Shown here: positions 26,619 to 37,859 of the stretch, piece by piece
Layout: each line of letters starts with the position of its first letter
How positions within the stretch are numbered: position 1 is the first letter of the stretch
Assembly: GCA_022316685.1 (NCBI GenBank)
Contig: JAKJHU010000014.1
Location: 3,715,001 to 3,779,000 of the forward strand
From: Progne subis subis
Lineage: Eukaryota > Chordata > Aves > Passeriformes > Hirundinidae
Direction of reading: 5' to 3'
Length of the DNA stretch: 64,000 nt
The notes under the pieces: generated by a model
The model's input: the letters and a program-made list of their open reading frames with translations, nothing else
Databases searched by the model: none
What the model was told of the DNA's origin: nothing
Made by a program: the position numbers and the translations under genes

Positions 26619-29600
26619 GCAAGAAGTAACTAAAACACAGCAAAGGTTGTAAAGCATTCACTTTGAAAAATCTCAGACTTTCTGCAACAAATATTTTTTT
26701 CCCCCTGTCGCAGTAACCTCCTGCCTGATAATTCTTCTGCTGACAGTAAACTAAATATTGAACAGCCATTCAAGGGGCTTGGTTCTTCACTTCTGAGCTT
26801 TTCAAAGGAACTGATAAAATGCCTAATTATTTGAATAATCAAGGCAATGAATATTTGATCATTAACATCAAAGATAAAGCCATAATTCAAGAGCTGAAGT
26901 ATATGCTTAATATTGCATTACTCAGAACACAAAGAAAGTTCTAATTTCCTTGAAAATATGTTTGTTAAAGGTCTTTTGGAACAGTGGAAAGGAAAAATAT
27001 TGGATATTAATCTATATATATTTATTTCATAATCCAAAAGTTGCCATTGTGTCATTTGCCAAACTGTTGGATGAAAGAAATCATGGTCAATCAAGGACCA
27101 TAACCTCAAACTTGGACACACTTCAAAATGCCAATACTGGTCTGAGGTCCAACCAGACATTGTGAATAATATCAGTTTTTACACATATATATTTCTAGTA
27201 CTATATATTTTATTACTATTGCTTATAATAATCCAGGCATGGAGGCTGGATTATCTGTTTAGTGTCAGTGGAGTTATTTTGTTTCTGTTTCTGACAGAGA
27301 TGCACTGAAAAGTGACTACGGAACATCATCATTGCCACTCCCTGGTAGTTCCTGCTTGCCTTTCTCTTCCCAGCATCCTAAAAAGAGGCCAGTTCAGTCC
27401 TAATCTCCTTTTCCCACATCATCCCTCAAGGTTCAGCACCACAGCTAGCACTGATCATTAAAAATACACTTTGATGTGACCTAGTGCTCAAGCTGGAGCC
27501 AGCCAGGAAACAAAGCAGCCATTTCTATTTTAATATTTCAAACACACCTCAAGCAGTTTGGAGATCTTCCATCAAGAGCAGTTGCTGCCTAGAGAGCCAC
27601 TATCAACTTCCTGAAGTTCTGTGCATTTACCTGCCATGACAAGATGTTCCTATCAAGATGCCCATCAGATTTAATTATCTGGTTGCAGATAATTGAAACT
27701 GTTAACTACCATCTATCGAGATATAGGGAACTGCAGATGCAGAAAGGCCACTTCATTGAACCTGGGCTGATTGAGGAATGTGGGGTTGGGCCCTTTCCTC
27801 CCTTCTGCAGTCCCTGGAACAAATCCTGATGACAAAAGCCCAAAGTGGCTCACTCAGGGATGTCCAGGCACAGAGTTTCAGGCCTGGCTTTGCCTCCCAC
27901 CCCCTTTGCTGAGGCAGAGCAGTGAGTGCAACCCTGCACAGAGAGAGCCCAGCAACATGCTGAGAGCTCAAAATCCACTTCCCAATCCCTCTTTTTTACA
28001 CATTTCATCAGTTTCTCCTTCATTTTGCTGTGTGTGTTTCCACTGATTAGATCTCAAGGCATGCATCTCCCACTCAAATTTAATCTCCTTTGTTAGATCA
28101 TGAGTACACCGAGCAGGACTCTGAGCTTCATTTATTCACAGAAATGTTATGTATTTTTCAGCAATATATTTGAATGTTTTCTGCTGTGAATGTCCTCCCA
28201 GCGCAGTGCTCAGGTGTCTGAGTGATTGCCAATGCTCTTTAGTGGACTGCAGACATCCTGTTATTAATCTGAGTAACTGCTCACCAAGAACCCCACCACT
28301 TCTGCTGCACAGCAACAATATTTGGGCTTTTGACTTTCTGAAGTGCACGTAGCAATATTTCACACCACGTACTAACCCAGATTCCCAGGCAGAAGACAAG
28401 TCTAGTCAGCTGCAGTTATGCAGTTAAAAAAACCCCAAACCCAAAACTTCTGTGCTTGAAAGTGACTTGTGTTCATTTTGCTTGAATAAATTTTAATGGA
28501 AATGAAAATTCATAGGCCCCCTGAGAAGATAAATCTTCCCAAACCTTCCAAAAATTTACAGCTGGACCTAGAAAGTGAGGTCATTGCCTCATTGCCCTTG
28601 GGGTCAGTGGGCTGTGGCAGCGTCATTTGGCCACCAAACCTGTCCCAAAATGAATGAGAAAGAAGGAAAAAGGGCAGCTGTGTTATGTTGACCGCACTGT
28701 CAGTTAAAAGAACAAAATATTGTATGGGTTTCATCTCAATTATTAGATCTGTAGTGAATAAATGATCCAAGGGAAAGGCTAAAGAGATTAAAGGAGGTTT
28801 ATTTACCCAAAGAGCTCCCCAATTCTTTGATTGTAGAATTCTTCAATAGTAGAATTCTTTATTGTTAAAAAACCCACACCTAAACCTGAGGAACAATAGC
28901 ACAAATTGCAGATATTCACTAGCAGACACAAAGCTTACTTTTAAAAAGGCAACACAACTGCTATTATAATTTCTGTTGTTAAGAAATAAATTCAAACTGT
29001 ACTTGTGCCTGAACCTCCACTTGGAGATCAAAAACCAACCTTAATTAGAAGTTATCTCTTATAAAAAAAGAGGCCCATTCTAAAGAATGCCTAAATTAAA
29101 AATGGGCATCTACACAAAATATATGTACAGTCAACTGTCCTGGGGGAGCAAGAGCAACCCTGGAGCCTCTCACAGAGCTGCTGCTACTCTCTTTTATCTT
29201 ACCATACCTTAAAAGCAGCTTTTCTTCCTGTCTGTGCCAGCTCTTCCACAGCAGGAGCTCAGCAGGAATCCTCACGGTGTGATCCAGCAGCTGCCCTTGG
29301 ACATCTCAGTGCCTTAAGTCCACTGGTGGGGAGAGGAGTGGCAAAGCACAGCACTAACTCACCCCACACAAAACCTAACCAAAGAATTGTCAGCGTTCAC
29401 ACAAGATAAAAAAAGAAATTGAAGGTAGTTTAGAGATAGCTTGGCTAAAACATAAAGCAGGGAAAGCAGCCAGCAGATATTTTGAGGTCCTGTTTGCATA
29501 GGAAATATTTAGAAGGGGAACACAAAGAACTGCGAAACATTGCGTAAATAGGAGGGGAAATGAAAAAAATGTATTTGACAGCAAGGTTGTGTGCCTGCTT

Positions 29601-30376
29601 CATTATGATTTTGTGAGGGGAGCACTCCAACCTGTTTCACTGGGTACAGTAAAACACAAAAGGAGCCAGGCAAAAGCAGGAGGAAATGTACTGCAGAGAA
29701 AGTGCAGCAGTCAGAGGAGGAGCATGAGAGCATTTCCATCCCTTAGGTACCCATTTCCCGGCTGCTGTTTCACTGTGATTCTTTTTCCCCTCTGGAACCA
29801 CTGATCTCCCACCATAAAGTGATCCCCAGCCATGGGGAAAACATCCAAAGGCCTGCTTGGGACACTGATGCCACTGTAATTTACCTGTCTGTGGCCAAAG
29901 TCCTGCCTCTGGAAAGAGCCAGCAGCTGGGGTTAGGTCCTGCAAGAAACAGCCAGAAAATTAACTGCTCTAGGATAAGATATGAAAATGTAATCCACTCC
30001 TGAGAATGTGTGATAATTTCCCTAGTCTATTTTCATAATTGCATGGAAAATATTCTTGAACGTGTCATGTAGATTATTAGAGAACACTTAATTTATGCTG
30101 CCAAGGACTGCCTTAAAATACCTTTACCAAAGTCTTCAAAGTGACAAACACCTGTCTTATCATTCACAACAAGAATAGGTTTCCACCAGACCATAATAAC
30201 AAAATGATAATTTGTGAGCTTCTGAAAGAAGATGGGAGTAGTAAAAATCATCACAGAATTAATTTTTTAACATCCCAATCTCACTGCTGCTTAAGAAGAC
30301 TGAGGTTTTGAGAATGAAATTGAAGCATAAATTCCTAGAAGAGACTTTCAGAAGCTTAACATGCAATTATTGAGTT
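26619..30376. other. Unique non-coding sequence, no gene seen
   Basis: AT-rich to moderately GC-rich single-copy DNA with no recognised repeat. Overlapping open frames at 27.75-28.05 kb, 28.5-28.8 kb and 29.4-29.9 kb occur on both strands and show no domain. Confidence 0.6.
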
Positions 30377-30406
30377 AAAAAAAAATAAAAAATAAAAATA
30401 AAAAAT
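30377..30406. repeat. A-rich (AAAAAT)n tract
   Basis: A9, then TAAAAAA, TAAAAA and TAAAAAA units ending at TCAGG. Confidence 0.9.
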
Positions 30407-31181
30407 CAGGTTTAAGGTTTTAAATGTCTCTGCCAATAGAAAAGCAAGGAGAGGATGTAAGCACAGGCTATTAGAAACAAGAGCAGCTCAGTATCAGAGA
30501 TGTTTAGGGAATAGAATTCTCTAACAATATTCAAGGTCCAAAATTGTTCCATCCAGCAGCTTTATAAAAAGACCTCAAACTAGACAATTGTTGCTGCAGC
30601 CAAATTTTTGTTCGTGAAGGTATGGAAGGAGTACAACATGTTCTCAAGGTGCTCTCCAAAATCCTGGGCAGCTCAGACAGATGCACAAAGAACTACTCAG
30701 TTATTTCCCAGCTCTGCACAGCTGGGACAGCACAGCTGGCACCAGAACTGGGGAGATTCCCCCAGGCACAGCCACACACAGGGTCAGGTTTAGGGGCTGG
30801 GGGCTCTGTCAGACCCCTGTGCAGGGCTGAGCTGCAGGCAGGGCTGCCACAGCCTTCTGGAAACTCCTCCCTGGGAGGAAGAAGCTGCCGGGGAGCCACA
30901 GGTGCGTCAAAGCCTTCTCCAGGGCTGAAGGATTCCCCTTTGTGGAAGGCAGTCAGGATGCTCAGGGAATCCTGCCTCAGACCTGCTTCCAGATGCAGGA
31001 ATGTTTTCCGTGAGATACTTCAGTTTCTGGGAAACAGGGTGCTTTATCTCAACAGAATACTCTCTTGTCTGATGAGGTTTGACTGGCCCGTTTCTGCTTC
31101 ATTCCTATAGGAGGTTGCTTAAAGCTGGTGATTATTTTTTATTTTTAGAGGTTACCATTAAAAACCCCCAAATTTCTACTT
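30407..31181. other. Partly GC-rich unique sequence with a 162-codon open frame
   Basis: A GC-rich patch lies at about 30700-30960. An ATG-initiated open frame of 162 codons (30622-31110, plus) spans it. The product is low in recognisable motifs and rich in Gly, Ser, Pro, Ala and Leu, and its G+C content lowers stop frequency. I found no domain, signal peptide or homologue and do not call it a gene. Confidence 0.5.
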
Positions 31182-31217
31182 AAAAAAAAAAAAAAGAAAA
31201 AAAAAAAGAAAAAGAAA
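31182..31217. repeat. A-rich tract
   Basis: A14-G-A11-G-AAAAA-G-AAA purine tract, with no identifiable retroposed body. Confidence 0.9.
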
Positions 31218-34200
31218 TTGCATAAATGAAAGCAAATGGTCAGTTGTTTAGAAAATGGGAAGAATTTTCTGATGGTGTGTGTTCCATGGCATGGAGAGAG
31301 ATGCAGCCGCTGTGGCTCAAGTGCAGCAAGACACAGAGCTCCTGCAGTACCACCAGTTTGTGTTTTACAGCAAAGCCCAGGCAGGAGACAGGCAGCTGTT
31401 TGATGCCTCAGGTTGTGTTCAGCCTGGGCTGCCAGACTCATTCAGAGCAACCTGGGTGTTACCGGGAGATCCAGAGGTGCAAATTGCAGCAAAAAGCTGC
31501 TCAGTTTGCAGAGGTGAGAAGCTATTTCTACCCCAAATCTCTCTTCCTGTGCTGGGCCATGAACACCTGCTCAGCAAGTGAACTCCTGCAGAGTTCACGG
31601 ATGTCTCCAGGCTTTGGATCACATTTATGGAGTTGATAAGCAGAAATTTGATCTCTAGACACACCTCGGCTCAAACTACACAGATAGTGCGAGGTGAGAT
31701 GCCATAGTTTCAATTACTTTCCTTCAACTGGGTGTGTGTAAGAGAAAGAGCAAATAAAATAGACAAAACTGCTGTTATTCAGAACACACCTTGAGAAACA
31801 GGGAGACAGGGAAAGATTAAATGTGACAGCGACTCCCTGGAGGGCTTTGTGAGAGTAAGGGAGGACTTTTTTTAACCCTGGCACATCTGAAACTGAGAAT
31901 CTGAGGCAACAAAGGAATACCAGTAGTTCAATAGCAGGTAACTTTATTCTTAATTCATCTGAGAAATGGTCTGGAGCACTATTTAAAGCACAGTGGAACA
32001 TTATACAAATAATACTTCCTTGGACAACAAAAGGAAAAGTAAGGCACGCCTAATGTGTGAGAGGAAATTGCTGGAGAAACTCAGATAATGCTGTAGCCTT
32101 TTGTTGATTTTTTTAATAGTGACTACAATTGCAGAATATGTCTATGTGCCATGAATAGATGCTGTGAATAAAATTCAGCTACCCTGCTAGTCGATTTTTC
32201 TCACCAATAAATACACACCCCAGAAAACATTCACCTGTGTGGCAAGTAGCATATAATCCATGTACTCTGCAGGGCTGATGGAATTTCGATGGGGATTCAT
32301 TAGAGGCTCCCTTAAATGTGTGTTTGGCATTGCTGACTGTCCTTGGGACTGTCCTGTGGGTCAGTCAGAGCAAGGATGGAGCCAGAGCCCAGCTGGAGAG
32401 CAGGGGTGCTGGAACAGAGGTGATCAGAATTCCACAGCTGGACAGACACCCCCACGCCAAGGAGTTCTCTCTCAGCTTGGAAAAATGAATGTGGAGCAGA
32501 ACCTCACAGATTTTGGTCTCTCCAAAATGAAAGGGGAAGGAGATCCTGTTTAATAATGATAAACAATATTTAGTGACTCTCAGTGACATACTTAGTGAAT
32601 ATTTATCCCCATAGAGCTGACTTCAGATGGCATAGCCACATTTGGCTCAGTCCCTAGTCTAAGTATTGCTTCTCCTTGGTTGTCATTGTGCTTGAAGTCT
32701 GTCATTCCTCCCAAAAACAGCTGGGCAGGTAGGTGTTGCATGGTCCCAAATGGAAGGGGGAGCACACTGATCTTTCTTACTGCAAATTTATGCAATTGTG
32801 TTGGATTCAATTATTTTCATGTCCTCTCTGGATGAGTTAATGCTTAATCTGAGCTGAAATCTAAGAAACCAGAAATGTGAGATGCGGCTAAAAAATCATT
32901 GTTGAGGAATCTGACTGAAAATAGGACCCTGCCTCAGTTTAACAAAGTCAGGTCTGGAGAGCTGTCCTTATCTAAGCCTTGCCAGGAGTTGAGATGGAGC
33001 AGCTGTTAAATGATGCTCCTTGGAAAACCACACAGTTATTTCAAATATAATTTCTAATAGTTGGCATCATAAGGTAATGAAAATAATTTTGAATAACTTT
33101 TCTTAAAACTTTTCTGTTTATATTCTTTGTTTTCCTAAGGTCCTTCCTTTTTTCTGATAGTCACAAATATATAGAGGCCCTCAGAATAAATCTGCATGGG
33201 TCACCTGACCTCAGTGGGTTCCTGACAATTGGAATGAGTTAAATTTCCAGCCTTGTGATTTAGAGCATGAGAAGATCCATGTCAGGTCTGGTTTGGGCCA
33301 TTTAGCCACTCTCCAGCAATGCATACCTAGGGGAAAATTACAAGGATAAGACTTTGCAACTGAGGCAGAAATTACATCTACGAAGTCCTCAATGGAGTTT
33401 TTTCCTTCCATAAATGCTGCTGCTGGAGTTTGAACCTTACATATATTTCTGGCTCATAGCCATGAATTTTAGTTGTTTACTTAACCAGTTTAACTAAACT
33501 GACCATTTGACTGGATGTTGAAAAATGACCCTGTGACTGGAACCTGTAATCAGAACAGCCCATTTGCTGTCTTTCGTTTTTCTGTTTTGAGAAACAGTGA
33601 GTGATTCCTTTCTCTTAATTTCTTTATTTATAATTGCACAGACCTGTGCCATATCACCCCCAGTCATCTATTTTCCAGCCCTGGGCTCGGCTGTTTTCTT
33701 TGACAAAGGACCTATTCAATATATTCATCCTTCTCCCTGACTGAAGTTCTTTTATTTTCTCTTTCCAGATGAGAAAAGATCTAAATAAACACTACCCAGA
33801 GACCTCTTACTTTCTTTGAAGGCTGCGGTGATCCTTTTAACAGCGCCGTGTAAAAATGACATATGTGAAATACAATGAAATTTGTTGAGACTTCCAACAC
33901 TGAAGATTAAGTAAATATGATTTTACTCTCTGTACTAAATCTGCTGATGAGGAAGCTAAATTCTGATCAGCAGCAGCTACAGTAACTAGCTTGCTGCTTT
34001 TCTCATGCTGAGGAGAAGTCTGCCTTGGAGATGCCACTCGTTGGTATCTTTTTGCCATGACAGATGTTTAATCTGATACTTCCTTAGATGACAAGACTGA
34101 AAATAGACTCAACATCATTTGATGGAAACCCCCCAGCATCAATAGCACCAGCACAGACCTCGAGCCCTTTATCTTGCCTCTCAGACAGTACTTTGGCAGC

Positions 34201-34562
34201 CCCATATATGATAATGTAAGAATAATTGCTTATTACATCTCTGCCGTAGCATACAAGCATTGTGTAATTCAGCATTAATGTCTGACAACCCAGCTGTCAT
34301 CTTTCCAAAAATACTTGCTCTCCAACTACTGTAGCTGCTGCTGCTTCTACTTCAAACCAAGGGAAGAGATTTTGCTCTGGGGCATTTTGACAGGGTGTTA
34401 TCTTTTGAGAAGACAGATGTTTGTGCTGCAACTGTCTGGTGGTTTTGAGGCTCATGCACATGTTTCAATAAATAAGTGCTAAATTACTTGCCAGGTTCTG
34501 AGTTAAAGTGGACTTCTAGAGAAATACGTAGGTGAAACCCAGAAGTAAGGTGAACATGCTCA

Positions 34563-34563
<1 letters not shown>
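31218..34563. other. Unique non-coding sequence, no gene seen
   Basis: At 31226-31636 two forward frames are open across the same DNA, and one ends near a donor-like AGAG/GTGAGA at 31513/31514. The rest is AT-rich and featureless to me. Confidence 0.5.

Positions 34564-34608
<45 letters not shown>
34564..34608. repeat. Poly(A) run, 45 bp
   Basis: Pure A45 between GCTCAC and GAAGAAGTTTG. No target-site duplication was seen around it, so a poly(A)-tailed retrocopy is not supported. Confidence 0.95.
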
Positions 34609-34610
<2 letters not shown>

Positions 34611-36390
34611 AGAAGTTTGAAATCACTTTTGAAACAATATGTAAAGGCAAGAATCTCTGGCTTCAAGGCTTATGAATGTGAGAAGACACTTAGAATTTAT
34701 AAACTAGATGGTGGTGTCATTTTCTGCTCTTCTCCATTTCATTTCCCAAGAGAAATACTTCAAAGGGAGGGCAAATAATTCCTCCCCTTATAAGGGATTT
34801 TATTACTTGAAGTAACGTGTAGGGCCTTACTGACCCAACTTTGATTTGTAAGCTGATGATGAAATTAATTTGGCCTTTGGTGTAACCACAATTAACTTCT
34901 CCAGAAGGGAGGTGATTCCATGTCTTGCAGTAAAAAAGTCTCTTTGGAAGGAGCAGCCTGGAGCCTTTGTGTTGTTTGAGGCTTCAGCAGACTCATGCCA
35001 GCTGAAGAGGTTTCCCTGCCCTCTGGCTGGTCCTCTGCCCTGGGTGGAATTTCACCTTGGCAGATAAATGATGGAAATTCTCTCATATCAGAATGACTGA
35101 TTATTATCTGATATGGGAGTTTAATTCCTCATTCAGATTCCCCATAATGGACCAAACAAAGACCTGGAGAATGACATTGATTGAACAGAGTTTAATATTC
35201 TTTAGAAAGCCTGGTTAACCTGTCAGTGCTAAATGAATATGTGTTGTGTCTCTGTGTACTTTAGACTCTGTCTTGTATTAATAAATGGAAGTTGGATAAA
35301 CTACTTGAGCTTTAAAACAACTTGCAAAGAAATACTCCCCTCCCTCTGGTAACCTGCAATTGCTCACTGAATGAAAGGTTGGGAGGAAGAAAGAAAAAAG
35401 AAAAATAGGGATCCCATTTTTCAAAGCATTCTGAAACAGTCTACTGCTTTTAACTTACCAGAGCGCCAATCTGAGGACTCTGATTCTGGGAAATTTGCTC
35501 AGTAGGATCACTCCAAGTCATTCTGGAATCACAGATAAGCAAACATAGGAGAAATAATTCAGAAAATTCGTATGAGATGTGGGGGGGCAGTTAAATGTAC
35601 AGCACAAAGTACAATGAAAGTACAATGTCCTTTTCTATAAATAAATCAATATAGATGTGTGTGTATTTATGGATGCACACACATAGAAGAACCTTATGAA
35701 ACCTCAAACCTGCAAGATGTTCTGTGCAGAGATTTATCCTACATAAACTAGCTCCTGGGACATAAAAAGACCACTCTGCAAGTTAGAACCCAACAGTATT
35801 TCTGCTTATGCCAACTTGCCCACCCTGTTCAGGCTAAACACATGCCAAATTTTATTTTGGACATTATGAAAATAGAATTAATGAAAAAAAAAAAAAAAAC
35901 ACAAACTTACTTGTCTGATGCTATAGCTCTGATCCTCTCTGATATTTTCTACCCTTGTTAGGAGCTGGAGAAAGCCATGGGTGCTCATCTATTCCAAAGG
36001 CTGGAAGAAAAATTTGTTGGAACAATTTTGATTTTCTATGCCAAAACTAGATTTTTCCACATGAAGATGATATTTCTTCTCCCCTTTTTCTTCCTTGGAT
36101 CACACCCCTCCCACTGCACCTCACACCCCAGCTGGAAAATCTGAAGCCAGGATTCCTCAGGTGCTGCCTTGGAGACTGCAGCGAACACCACCTCCTGTGA
36201 ATGTGCCACACACTTCTGACATTCTGCTTTAGTTTCTGCTAATTTTGGTGGCATATCTGTGAGCAAGTAAGCCCAGAGCAGCAAGTTCTTAGCAGGGCAG
36301 AGTAGCTATCAGCAGATCAAATTTTTACCTCCTTTTCCTTTCTCCAGATGTTCAAAGCAGTATGAAAAGCTGCAAGTATTCCCTGGGGAG
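34609..36390. other. Unique non-coding sequence
   Basis: No gene recognised. A16 at 35884-35899 is the only notable simple repeat. Confidence 0.6.
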
Positions 36391-36452
36391 AAAAGAAAAG
36401 AAAATTAAAAAAACAAAACAAAACAAACAAACAAACAAACAAACAAAAAAAA
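36391..36452. repeat. (CAAA)n/A-rich tract
   Basis: AAAAGAAAAG, then AAACAAAACA, then perfect AAAC units to about 36445, ending in A8. Confidence 0.9.
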
Positions 36453-36578
36453 TTCACATTCCAACACTTTGATTTCGTTTTTGTTAAAAAATAATCATAT
36501 AAAAATGCCTTGTAGATATTTTTCGGTGCTCATACTGGTTTAAACTATATGAAAGGAATGAAGTAAAATCTATATTTT

Positions 36579-36579
<1 letters not shown>

Positions 36580-36610
<31 letters not shown>

Positions 36611-36612
36611 TT
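36580..36612. repeat. (TA)11 followed by T11
   Basis: Perfect (TA)11 passing directly into T11 and then AGACTGGC. The same arrangement, (TA)n then poly(T) then AGA, recurs at 51377. Confidence 0.95.
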
Positions 36613-37335
36613 AGACTGGCAATTTGGGAACAAATCCTAATTGTTTTTCCACCTATTTTGCACATGGGCTTGCTTGTGACCTTTTCCTTGAGTGTGTGGA
36701 GCAGACCCTTTTTGCATGAGGGAAGCAGAGGGGGCTTGCTGGGTTCAGGGGGCTCCTGGCACCGAGCTCAGCACCGCCTGCTCTGCTCTGCTCTGTGCAG
36801 AGCACCCCTGGCAGTGGAGAGGAGCCAAGCCCCACCTGTGCTGTCCCAGGGGTTACCTGGAGCACCTGTGGAGGTACAGCTGCTCCACAGACACCACGGG
36901 GCTGTTCGTCTCTGAAATTCCAACAGCAACGCTTGGGAAGAACAAGGGCTTTGGAATTTCTTTAGGGCAGTGAAGTAGCTGTGTGTTCAAGGGTTTGCTG
37001 ACAGCTGGAGAGGTTTGAACGTGCACCCTCTTGCTCTGGCCAGGAAAACACTGGCCTGCAGCCCCTGCAGGGTTGCACAGGTTTGAGATAATCTTCCAGG
37101 AGATGTGGGCTTGCTTTGCACCTGTGTTTTCAGAATAGGCTGCAGCAGGTGATGTGATGTGCTCTCCACTCCCCTCCTCCCTTCATTTCTGAGGGTTTGG
37201 CTTCCTCAGCAGCTTGTCTGAGGCTGTAATGAGGGATCTGTGTCCCAGAAACAACAAGCACAAGGTGACTTGTCCTGAACAACAGCCCTGTGCAGGTTCT
37301 GCAGGGGCAGAGGGGCTGTAAAAGGACAAGCTCAG
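36613..37335. other. GC-rich patch, no gene recognised
   Basis: From about 36650 the sequence is clearly richer in G+C than its surroundings and contains a (CTCTG)n run near 36780. Overlapping open frames at 36653-36973 reflect low stop density. No CpG-island-like density and no exon were recognised. Confidence 0.55.
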
Positions 37336-37425
37336 AGGAGAATCAAGGCCAGGCTGCGTGGGGCTCTGAGCAACCTGATTTAGTCGGTGAGACCCCTGTC
37401 CATGGCAGGGGCTTTAATGTCCCCT
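37336..37425 (+). mobile_element. Diverged CR1 LINE fragment
   Basis: TCAAGGCCAGGCTGCGTGGG, then GCTCTGAGCAACCTGATTTA and CCCCTGTCCATGGCAGGGGC, follow the order of a segment about 50-150 bases from the 3' end of avian CR1, read in the sense direction. The terminal ATTCTATG-like tail is missing. The element body was therefore trimmed on the right as well as 5'-truncated. Confidence 0.8.
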
Positions 37426-37622
37426 AAACCCTCTGTGCTCTGTGAAGAAGGAAGCAGGAGCACACACAGCTCACACTCCTTCACACCCCCTCCACTGCAG
37501 TGCAGAGGGGACACGGACTTCCATTGCTGCAGAGGGAATTTCAGCTGCTCCAGGGGCTCTCAGAGGCAGCTCCATGTCTCCTCCTCAGGGGTTTGCTGTG
37601 CCAGCAGTGCAGCTGCACTGCT
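37426..37622. other. GC-rich unique sequence between CR1 and minisatellite
   Basis: Open in several frames because of base composition. No domain or repeat family was recognised. Confidence 0.5.
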
Positions 37623-37859
37623 CTCCATCCCTTCTCCATCTTACGTCCATCCCTTCTCCATCCCTTCTCTATCCTTTGTCCATCCATTCTCCATCCCTTC
37701 TCCATCTTACATCCATCCCTCCTCCATCCATTCTCCATCCTTTCTCCATCCCTTCTCCATCCTTTCTCCATCCCTTCTCCATCCCTTCTCCATCCCTTCT
37801 CCATCCCTTCTCCATCCATTCTCCATCCTTTGTCCATCCCTTCTCCATCTCTTCTCCAG
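37623..37859. repeat. 11-bp minisatellite, about 21 copies
   Basis: Tandem array of the 11-bp unit TCCATCCCTTC with variants (TCCATCCATTC, TCCATCCTTTC, TCCATCTTACG, TCCATCCTTTG). The plus strand is almost free of G. Because the unit has no stop codon in any phase and 11 is not a multiple of 3, every frame on both strands stays open. This gives artefactual reading frames that encode an 11-residue His/Pro/Phe/Ser/Ile repeat on plus and an Asp/Gly/Met/Glu/Lys/Trp/Arg repeat on minus. These are not genes. Confidence 0.97.

Noticed and set aside
34564..34608. A45 as the poly(A) tail of a processed pseudogene
   Set aside because: No retrocopy body, poly(A) signal in place or flanking direct repeat was found. 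The other long A or T runs failed the same check.
37623..37859. Possible CRISPR-like array
   Set aside because: The repeats are contiguous 11-bp units without spacers, and the genome is that of a vertebrate.
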